28,842 nt of DNA from Thermoplasmata archaeon (GTDB lineage Archaea > Thermoplasmatota > Thermoplasmata > Halarchaeoplasmatales > Halarchaeoplasmataceae), in the NCBI GenBank assembly GCA_007129655.1, contig SKVC01000082.1, positions 1-28,842 of the forward strand, given 5' to 3'. A model generated the notes under the pieces. It was not told where the DNA came from and did not search any database. It worked only from the letters and a program-made list of their open reading frames with translations. Made by a program: the position numbers and the translations under genes. Each line of letters begins with the position of its first letter. The first letter of the stretch is position 1. Positions 22,901 to 28,842 of the stretch are shown here, piece after piece.

Positions 22901-23629
22901 ATGAAATCCGTCAGAAAATTTCTCCGGAAAGATCCATTGCGGAACGCCTACCAGATTTCAATGCTTAGAGAAGAGGAGGTAGAGGTATTTGCGGATGATA
23001 AAGATGAACCCAAAGGGGTTATACTGATACGCGAAGGCACCATCTCCATGAAAGGCGATAAGGGTATATTGGTAGACCTTTTTGATGAAGTGGAACCAGG
23101 TGAATATAGATTCCATTCTATCGATGCAGAAGCTTTTGAAGCTGCGAAGGTCTGTGTCCGGGATATCGACGATCGCCCGACTTGGATGTTGAAAAGAGAA
23201 AGAGATAAATTCGGTGAACCAAAAATGGATGTTGTAACTTTGGAAGAAGACGAGGCACACGAGATCAACGAATATTGGGGTCTCGGAGAAAGTGATTCTA
23301 CTGAATATATCAAAAGGCGTATCAGAGAAGGACCTGCATACGGGATTTATCAAAATGGGGAACTTGTAGCATGGTCACTGACACACAGGGTCACGGAATA
23401 TGCGATGATGTTGGGATTTTTACATGTGAAGGAAGAGTGGAGAAGAAAGGGTTTTGCAAAGGCTATAACCGAAGCGTTATGCCAAGATGCCATAGAACTA
23501 GATGTCACACCGGTGGTAGATATATTCAAGGATAACGGTGAATCCTTAGAACTGGCATACGCTTTAGGATTCGAAAAAATCGGCGAAGGACACTGGTTTT
23601 CCGGACGGATACCATCAGAAAATAATTAA
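22901..23629 (+). CDS. GNAT family acetyltransferase (FR47-like)
   Basis: 242-residue acetyltransferase with a variable N-terminal half (1-120) and a C-terminal GNAT domain of the FR47/glycine-acyltransferase-like type. Motif A is LGFLHVKEEWRRKGFAKAITEAL. The end of the fold reads DIFKDNGESLELAYALGFEKIGEGHWF. An AAAATATTGAATAG stretch about 27-35 nt before the ATG suggests a leaderless transcript. The gene ends 26 bp before the aIF5B start, and its last codons overlap the aIF5B promoter. This is the third GNAT protein in the window, and none of the three resembles the others outside the CoA loop. Confidence 0.85.
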   Translation: MKSVRKFLRKDPLRNAYQISMLREEEVEVFADDKDEPKGVILIREGTISMKGDKGILVDLFDEVEPGEYRFHSIDAEAFEAAKVCVRDIDDRPTWMLKRERDKFGEPKMDVVTLEEDEAHEINEYWGLGESDSTEYIKRRIREGPAYGIYQNGELVAWSLTHRVTEYAMMLGFLHVKEEWRRKGFAKAITEALCQDAIELDVTPVVDIFKDNGESLELAYALGFEKIGEGHWFSGRIPSENN

Positions 23630-23655
23630 ATACCAAAGGATTATCGTTGGATATC

Positions 23656-25404
23656 ATGTACACACGTCAGCCCATAGTCAGCGTTCTCGGTCATGTCGAC
23701 CACGGCAAAACAACATTTTTAGATAGGATCAGAGGTGGGACCGTAGCTGATAGAGAGGCGGGTAAGATTACCCAGCATATCGGCGCTACCGAAGTTCCTG
23801 TGGATGTATTGAAAGAGGCATGTTCCGATCTGGGATGCAACCTGACTTTCAGGCTACCGGGTTTACTATTCATCGATACTCCGGGACATCATTCTTTCAT
23901 GACGCTGCGTTCCCGGGGTGGAGCCCTGGCGGACATGGCCGTATTGATAGTCGATTTAAAGGATGGTTTCAAGCCTCAAACCATGGAATCCTTGGAGATA
24001 CTTCGCAGAGAAAAAACTCCATTCATCGTCGGTGCCAACAAGGTTGACAGGATCGCCGGGTGGAATTCGCAAAATAAACCGTTCATCAAAAGTTTTCCCG
24101 AGCAAACGGAAAGTGCAAGGAACCGGATGACGGAAGCACTCTATGAGCTTATAGGTTTCTTATACGACAACGGATTCTCTGCAGACAGATACGATAACAT
24201 TAACAACTTTACTAAAAATGTAGCTATCGTACCCATGAGTGCAAAGACGGGAGAGGGTATAGAAGACTTGCTTCTAACTCTGATAGGATTAGCACAAACT
24301 TATCTAAAAGGAGAGTTGGAAGTAGAAGAAAATGAAGGGGAAGGAACAATATTGGAAGTCAAAGAGGTAGTGGGTTTGGGTACTACACTCGATACGATAG
24401 TATACGAAGGTGTATTCCGCATGGGAGACGAAGTGGTCATCGGGACTCACGGAGAACCTTTACAGACAAGGATCAAATCATTGTTAAAACCCAAACCACT
24501 GGACGAAATAAGGGATCCCAGAGAACGTTTTGACGAGATCGAAGAAGTAAGTGCTGCCGCCGGGATAAAGGTGGTAACTCCGGAGGCAGAAGGGGTCATG
24601 GCCGGGGCACCCATCAAGGTGATCGGCTCACGTGACCGAAATAAATTGATCGAAATGGTGAGGGAAGAGAGCCATCCAAGCATAGATATCGAAGAATCCG
24701 GAGTAGTCATCAGGGCGGATGCCATCGGCTCCATAGAAGGGTTGGCCTCGGAGCTCAGAGATAACGAAATACCCATAAACAATGCTGAAATCGGAGATGT
24801 CGCGCAGAAGGACATTATCAAAGCTGCAACCCTCAACGATCCCCTTTACAGAGTTATACTTGCATTCAACGTTAATCTACTGCCCGAGGCAGAAGAATAT
24901 TTGGAAAAAACAGATGTTAAGGTGTTTCAACAAGAAGTGGTGTATCAACTGGTTGAAAATTATTTAGAGTGGAAGGACGAGAAAAAGGAGGAATTAGAAG
25001 ATCGTCGTCGGGAGAAGATTACGCATCCTGGCAAGTTACGGATAATGGAGGACAAAATATTCCGGCTTAGTAAACCCGCCGTGGTAGGCATAAGGGTTCT
25101 CGGTGGACGTGTCGAGGTCGACCATCAATTGTTAAAGCAGGACGGACGTGTGGTCGGAACCATAAAGAGTATACGTAAGGACGATAAAAACGTAGATTGC
25201 GCCGAGCAGGGGGAAGAAGTAGCGGTATCCATAACCGGTGTGACCATAGGTAGACAGATAAAGGGTGGAGAAGACCTTTATATAAATATACCCGAAGGGG
25301 ACGCGAAAAAGCTGCGGGATATCGATCTGGATTTCGACGAAAACCGCATACTAGAAGAGGTACGAGAGATAAAGAAAGAAGAGAGACCTTTTTGGGGAAT
25401 GTAA
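23656..25404 (+). CDS. infB: Translation initiation factor aIF5B (IF-2)
   Basis: 582-residue archaeal IF5B, the GTPase that joins ribosomal subunits and positions initiator tRNA. The G domain has GHVDHGKTTFLDRIRGG, a switch I with QHIGAT, DTPGHHSF and NKVDRIAGW. The beta-barrel domain II follows at about 225-330, then domain III and the C-terminal tRNA-binding barrel (KPAVVGIRVLGGRVEVD). Length fits archaeal members, which lack the long N-terminal region of bacterial IF2. No intein interrupts the P-loop. ATG 23656 is preferred over TTG 23647; an AATAATTAAATA box about 30 nt upstream fits leaderless transcription. It is convergent with the XRE-CBS gene with 5 bp between. Confidence 0.97.
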   Translation: MYTRQPIVSVLGHVDHGKTTFLDRIRGGTVADREAGKITQHIGATEVPVDVLKEACSDLGCNLTFRLPGLLFIDTPGHHSFMTLRSRGGALADMAVLIVDLKDGFKPQTMESLEILRREKTPFIVGANKVDRIAGWNSQNKPFIKSFPEQTESARNRMTEALYELIGFLYDNGFSADRYDNINNFTKNVAIVPMSAKTGEGIEDLLLTLIGLAQTYLKGELEVEENEGEGTILEVKEVVGLGTTLDTIVYEGVFRMGDEVVIGTHGEPLQTRIKSLLKPKPLDEIRDPRERFDEIEEVSAAAGIKVVTPEAEGVMAGAPIKVIGSRDRNKLIEMVREESHPSIDIEESGVVIRADAIGSIEGLASELRDNEIPINNAEIGDVAQKDIIKAATLNDPLYRVILAFNVNLLPEAEEYLEKTDVKVFQQEVVYQLVENYLEWKDEKKEELEDRRREKITHPGKLRIMEDKIFRLSKPAVVGIRVLGGRVEVDHQLLKQDGRVVGTIKSIRKDDKNVDCAEQGEEVAVSITGVTIGRQIKGGEDLYINIPEGDAKKLRDIDLDFDENRILEEVREIKKEERPFWGM

Positions 25405-25409
25405 CCGTT

Positions 25410-25964
25410 CTAGCTTACCAATATCTCTTCAAGTAGATCAGCTTTTGTGATGATACCGGCTATGATGCCTTCTGATATTGAGATCACCGCTGGATAATAT
25501 GAAAGTAGTTCGCGGACCAGACCGATGTTTGATTTTACAGAAACCACCGGAAAAGGATCTTCCATCAATGTCCGGACTTTTTCTGCCCTGTCCAGTTCAT
25601 CGAAATTATTTAGAAGACATCTTTCAGTAAGCCCGCCTACCACGACTTCGTGCTGTATTACCGGGAGTTGAGAAACTGCATTCTCCTTCATCAACTGAAG
25701 CGCGTTTCCTAAGCTTTCATCCGGACCGATGGAGATCACAACGGTGTTGTGAACATCCGAGGCCGTTAAACTGGAACCCTTCTGTCTTATTATATCTTCC
25801 AATGCATCAAGTATGGCCCGTCCTTTGTCGTATGAGGGTATGGTATTTCCGTTCTCTATCTTTGCTATCAAAGATTGGCTCACTCCGGCCCTCTCGGCTA
25901 GCTCGGATTGGGTCATAGAGAGATTCGTGCGGATTTTTTTTATCTCTTTAAGGTCTCTCAACAT
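25410..25964 (-). CDS. XRE-type HTH regulator with paired CBS domains
   Basis: 184-residue regulator. An N-terminal XRE helix-turn-helix covers about 8-60 (SMTQSELAERAGVSQSLIAKIENGNTIPSYDKG). Two CBS motifs make a Bateman module at about 75-184: VVISIGPDESLGNALQLMKENAVSQLPVI, and VVSVKSNIGLVRELLSYYPAVISISEGIIAGIITKADLLE. CBS pairs bind adenosyl ligands (AMP, ATP, SAM), so DNA binding is probably ligand-controlled. ATG 25964 lies 27 nt from a minus-strand CATATATAC box (about 25985-25993), a leaderless layout. It is divergent from mat across 155 bp, so mat is its most obvious target. Confidence 0.88.
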   Translation of the reverse strand: MLRDLKEIKKIRTNLSMTQSELAERAGVSQSLIAKIENGNTIPSYDKGRAILDALEDIIRQKGSSLTASDVHNTVVISIGPDESLGNALQLMKENAVSQLPVIQHEVVVGGLTERCLLNNFDELDRAEKVRTLMEDPFPVVSVKSNIGLVRELLSYYPAVISISEGIIAGIITKADLLEEILVS

Positions 25965-26039
25965 GATGTAAAGAAAGTATGCCATGTATATATGATTTAT
26001 TCCGATGAGAATAAATATGACAAAAAAGTATTAATAAGC

Positions 26040-26119
26040 TTGGATTATCACACTCTCCTGTCCCTTTGGGGCAGACGTCGGCTTCTTAAGGGTCGATTCT
26101 AATCAATGGAGAGTTCACA
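26040..26119 (+). promoter_or_regulatory. Structured 5' leader of mat with Shine-Dalgarno sequestration
   Basis: The SD of mat lies in GGAGAGT (26108-26114). ACTCTCC (26052-26058) is its perfect complement. Directly inside, TGTCCC (26059-26064) pairs with GGGGCA (26068-26073) around a UUU loop with one G-U, and TCGGCTT (26078-26084) pairs imperfectly with 26088-26096 (AAG...TCGA). The result is a three-way-junction-like fold closing on the SD. GATTA (26043-26047) also matches TAATC (26100-26104), which would form a pseudoknot. A TATA-like AATAAATATG (26010-26019) would start transcription near 26040. A second candidate, GTATTAAT (26028-26035), would start it near 26056 and lose the anti-SD. 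Confidence 0.5.
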
Positions 26120-27319
26120 ATGAGTAAAAATATAACCGCAGAAGTAATTCACGAAACACCAATCGAGAAACAGAAGATCGAGATCGTCGAAAGAAAAGGT
26201 ATCGGTCATCCGGACAGTATCGCAGACGGGATCGCAGAGGAAGTAAGCAGAAATCTATGCCGTATGTATATTAAGGAATTCGACCGGATACTACATCATA
26301 ATACAGACGAAGTGCAGATAGTCGGTGGCCAGGCAGAGCCAAAATTCGGAGGCGGTATGATGCTAGAACCGATTTATATACTGCTGGTAGGGCGAGCGGT
26401 TACACAGGTCGGAGAAAAGAGATTGCCCTATAGAACTACCGCGCTTCGAGCTGCGGACGATTACCTGAAAGATATCTGTCCGCACCTGGACCCGGACAAC
26501 AATGTATCTCTCGATTGTCGTATAGGACAGGGTTCGATAGATTTGAGAGATGTTTATGATACTAAAAAGGGGCTGGCGAATGATACTTCCTTCGGTGTTT
26601 CCTTCGCGCCTTTGAGTGAGACGGAAAAGACGGCTTTAGAAGTGGAAAGGTACATCAACGGCTCGATGAAAAAGGATCTACCGGAAATAGGCGAAGATGT
26701 TAAGGTCATGGCTACCAGGATCGGTAACGAAATAGACCTTACGATCGCTGCGGCTATGGTGGATTGCCTAACTCCGGATGCAGATCATTACAAAAGTGTT
26801 GTTGAAGAGTTAAAGAGTAAAGTTAGCGATTATGTTCTATCCCATACAAGTAGAGATGTCAAGGTCATGGTAAATACAGCCGATGATTACGAAAGAGATG
26901 TTTACTATCTAACCGTAACCGGACTATCCATGGAAAACGGTGACGATGGATCGGTAGGTAGAGGAAACCGAGCTAATGGTTTGATCACTCCCTTCAGACC
27001 TATGAGCATGGAGGCAGCTGCAGGTAAAAATCCAGTGACCCACGTCGGTAAAATATACAATCTGGCGGCTAATCAGATAGCACTTAAGATATACGACGAA
27101 TTACAGGAAGACATACACGATGTATTCGTCAGATTGGTTTCTCAGATCGGAAAACCCATAAGCGAGCCGCAAGCAGCCAGCGTGCAACTGGTGGTACCAG
27201 AAGAAACTAGGAATTATACTACCAGTCTAGATACAGCCGAAGCAATCACCGAAGAAGCCTTGGACAATCTGGATAGATTAACAAAGATGATACTAGAAGA
27301 CAAGATCACCGTATTCTAA
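26120..27319 (+). CDS. mat: S-adenosylmethionine synthetase, archaeal type
   Basis: 399-residue archaeal methionine adenosyltransferase (COG1812), making SAM from methionine and ATP. Family blocks are VERKGIGHPDSIADGIAE near the start, HHNTDEVQIVGGQAEPKFGGG, LDCRIGQGSIDL, ETEKTALEVERYI, and GRGNRANGLITPFRPMSMEAAAGKNPVTHVGKIYN. Length and start fit the family. A GGAG site lies 8 nt before the ATG. Unlike most first genes here it has a long upstream leader with a possible SD-blocking fold. It is divergent from an XRE-CBS regulator and its stop overlaps the M20 peptidase stop by 4 bp. SAM supplies all methylations and the radical SAM enzyme of this window. Confidence 0.97.
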   Translation: MSKNITAEVIHETPIEKQKIEIVERKGIGHPDSIADGIAEEVSRNLCRMYIKEFDRILHHNTDEVQIVGGQAEPKFGGGMMLEPIYILLVGRAVTQVGEKRLPYRTTALRAADDYLKDICPHLDPDNNVSLDCRIGQGSIDLRDVYDTKKGLANDTSFGVSFAPLSETEKTALEVERYINGSMKKDLPEIGEDVKVMATRIGNEIDLTIAAAMVDCLTPDADHYKSVVEELKSKVSDYVLSHTSRDVKVMVNTADDYERDVYYLTVTGLSMENGDDGSVGRGNRANGLITPFRPMSMEAAAGKNPVTHVGKIYNLAANQIALKIYDELQEDIHDVFVRLVSQIGKPISEPQAASVQLVVPEETRNYTTSLDTAEAITEEALDNLDRLTKMILEDKITVF

Positions 27320-28536
27320 TCTGAGGTTACTAGAGAAACGAAGACCTTACAGTCGTTCACCATATAGTCTAGAACAGAATATTCATTGGGCTGGTGAGGT
27401 ACTTCGTCACTGGTAGCCCAAACGGCTGCCGGAATACCCCGGTCCCTGAAATGGGATGCAACAGTTCCTCCCCCTATTCCGCATACTTTGGCATCTATTC
27501 CCGTTACACTCTTGATCGCGGATTTGAGTTTTTTAACTACTTCGGCATCTTCGGAAGTACCTGGTGGTGTTACTTTCTCCATGGGAAATATCAATTCTAT
27601 GTTCGCCCCGGTTTCGTCGGATATTTCCTTGGCTTTATCTTTGAAGACTTTCTTTACCTCGGAAATTGGAACTTCCGGTATCAATCTGCAATCGAAGGAT
27701 TGTATTTCCTTACCGGGTATGGTATTTGTGTTCGGTACGTTCTTTTCGCGTTTGGTTGGTTCAAAGGTGCAATTCGGAGGTGAAAAAAGTTCGTTGTTTT
27801 GGTTGAATTTTTTATGGAGGATAGTGTCTACTTCATATTGATATTTAGCCATAACTCTGTTGGCGTTGATAGCTGTGGCGGGTATTGCTGCGTGTCCCTG
27901 TTTTCCGTGTACGATGATCTTAACCCATGTGGCTGATTTTTCAGATATGACTATCTTTTTTCCCTTTTCTTCGCTGTGGTCGGGTACGACTACAATTTCG
28001 TCTGGCGATATCACGCCTTCGTTTAATAGATGGTCTACTCCGTAGGTACTGCCGGTTTCTTCGTCTGAAACGAGGATCACTTTAAGGTTGTATTCGGGTG
28101 TTATTCCGGAGATGGTGAGCGCTTTGGCTGCGTAAAGGGCGGACATAAGAGCTTGGCCGTTATCTTCGGCTCCTCTACCGTATATCTTACCATCTTTAAA
28201 AACCGGTTCGTAGGGATCGGTGTCCCATTCATCAAGATCCCCTTCGGGAACTATGTCCATGTGGGCGATTATGGTTACTGTTTTATCGGTTTTACCCTTC
28301 TTTAATGCCACTATATTGGGTCTTATTCCGGAAGATGTTCTTTCGTCCTTAGCGTCGTATCGTTTTATCTCGACAAAACCGAATGTTTTTATGTGATCCA
28401 TCAAAAATTTCGCCCGTTCTGCTTCGCCGTCGCCGTCACTGTCTGGGCCGACTGCAGGTATTTTCAGCATCTCCATCAGTGATTCTTTCATCTCATCTCT
28501 TAGTTCTTCAACGGTTTGTAAAACATCATTTTGCAT
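27316..28536 (-). CDS. M20 family metallopeptidase/amidohydrolase
   Basis: 406-residue zinc hydrolase of the M20 (ArgE/DapE/PepV-like) family. Metal ligands and catalytic residues are visible: IIAHMDIVPEG (His, catalytic Asp), GRGAEDNGQALMS (bridging Asp), SDEETGSTYG (catalytic Glu and ligand Glu) and DEVPHQPNEY (last His). An internal lid domain, about 185-300, contains the GKQGHAAIP strand. Members remove acyl or dipeptide groups; PepV- or DapE-type dipeptidase activity is a reasonable guess but the substrate is not set. There is no signal peptide, so it is cytoplasmic. Its stop overlaps that of mat by 4 bp. Confidence 0.9.
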   Translation of the reverse strand: MQNDVLQTVEELRDEMKESLMEMLKIPAVGPDSDGDGEAERAKFLMDHIKTFGFVEIKRYDAKDERTSSGIRPNIVALKKGKTDKTVTIIAHMDIVPEGDLDEWDTDPYEPVFKDGKIYGRGAEDNGQALMSALYAAKALTISGITPEYNLKVILVSDEETGSTYGVDHLLNEGVISPDEIVVVPDHSEEKGKKIVISEKSATWVKIIVHGKQGHAAIPATAINANRVMAKYQYEVDTILHKKFNQNNELFSPPNCTFEPTKREKNVPNTNTIPGKEIQSFDCRLIPEVPISEVKKVFKDKAKEISDETGANIELIFPMEKVTPPGTSEDAEVVKKLKSAIKSVTGIDAKVCGIGGGTVASHFRDRGIPAAVWATSDEVPHQPNEYSVLDYMVNDCKVFVSLVTSD

Positions 28537-28559
28537 TTAAGGACACCTTGGTGGTAATT

Positions 28560-28842
28560 TCATGCCGGAAGCGGATGTTCTTGATAATCCCGCTTGACAT
28601 CCTCTCCAGTTATATCTAAGTATATTTGTGTTGTGGTTAGAGATGAATGGCCAAGCATCTTCTGGACACTTCTCAGATTCATACCTGCTTTTAGACAGTG
28701 GACGGCAAAGGTGTGTCTCAGCATATGCGGATAAACGTTCTTCTTTATTCCGGAATCTTTCGCATAGTTTTTTACAAGTCTTTCCACCTGCCGTGTGGAT
28801 ATAGGCTCTCTGCGTTCGGATAATATTAAAAAACCCTCTTCG
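28560..28842 (-). CDS. Tyrosine recombinase (Xer/integrase), C-terminal part
   Basis: Partial gene running off the right edge; the visible 93 codons are the C-terminal catalytic part of a tyrosine recombinase. The frame is open from 28841: EEGFLILSERREPISTRQ leads into VERLVKNYAKDSGI. Catalytic residues are H-M-L-R-H (His and second Arg), GHSSL (His) and the nucleophile Tyr in TTQIYLD. The tail after the Tyr is short (about 19 residues), as in XerA/XerC/D. A genomic XerA resolving chromosome dimers and an integrase of a mobile element are both possible. No attachment site or repeat is visible nearby. The start lies outside the window. Confidence 0.9.
   Translation of the reverse strand, partial: EEGFLILSERREPISTRQVERLVKNYAKDSGIKKNVYPHMLRHTFAVHCLKAGMNLRSVQKMLGHSSLTTTQIYLDITGEDVKRDYQEHPLPA

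Noticed and set aside
28560..28842. Mobile element or integrated plasmid at the right edge
   Set aside because: Only the end of a tyrosine recombinase is visible; a housekeeping XerA is equally likely and no attachment site or tRNA is present.

Overview
The window is a dense stretch of an archaeal chromosome. Archaeal hallmarks are SRP54, aIF5B, the archaeal-type S-adenosylmethionine synthetase, an archaeal Ogg-type 8-oxoguanine glycosylase, a translin-family protein, UPF0248 and a double PRC-barrel protein. Many first genes have a TATA-like box about 25-30 nt before the start codon and no Shine-Dalgarno (SD), suggesting leaderless transcripts; genes inside operons carry GGAG/GGTGA-type sites. 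Three convergent pairs overlap by 4-8 bp, so the genome is compact. The gene set points to an anaerobic or oxygen-exposed anaerobic euryarchaeon, perhaps of the Thermoplasmatota; the lineage is a guess. No rRNA, tRNA, CRISPR array or insertion sequence was seen, and no gap exceeds 300 bases.

Layout. 1-4.9 kb (mostly minus): RlmN-like radical SAM protein, UPF0248, translin-purD operon, PRC-barrel protein, and a small membrane protein with a double winged-helix regulator. 4.9-8.6 kb: SRP54, a sulfatase-superfamily hydrolase, a GNAT acetyltransferase and a ribbon-helix-helix protein. 8.8-11.1 kb (plus): GNAT, then AhpD-like protein, free-methionine-sulfoxide-reductase-like GAF protein and Ogg. 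11.1-13.9 kb (minus): VOC-nitroreductase fusion, acetate-type transporter, and an Lrp-sfsA pair. 14.1-17.1 kb (plus): a seven-gene oxygen-defence and iron operon (ferritin-like diiron protein, rubredoxin, peroxiredoxin, two superoxide reductases, rubrerythrin, ferritin), followed by iorAB. 19.8-22.2 kb: an AT-rich group with a pseudo-receiver/hemerythrin protein, a nitroreductase and a Ras-like GTPase. 22.2-25.4 kb: HD hydrolase, GNAT and aIF5B. 25.4-28.8 kb: XRE-CBS regulator divergent from mat, an M20 peptidase, and the end of a tyrosine recombinase.

How it fits together. The oxygen-defence operon forms a consistent anaerobe route: superoxide reductases convert superoxide to peroxide, rubrerythrin and peroxiredoxin remove peroxide, rubredoxin carries electrons, and ferritin keeps iron out of Fenton chemistry. 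It starts behind a perfect 7-bp-arm inverted repeat touching its TATA box and is divergent from an Lrp regulator. The CMD-GAF-Ogg operon plausibly repairs oxidised methionine and guanine.

The most intriguing non-coding signal is the 80-nt leader of mat (SAM synthetase). Its ACTCTCC can pair perfectly with the GGAGAGT containing the mat SD, enclosing two hairpins. This resembles, in logic rather than proven homology, SD-sequestering SAM riboswitches. The divergent neighbour is an HTH-CBS protein, and CBS domains can bind adenosyl ligands including SAM, so mat may have two layers of control.
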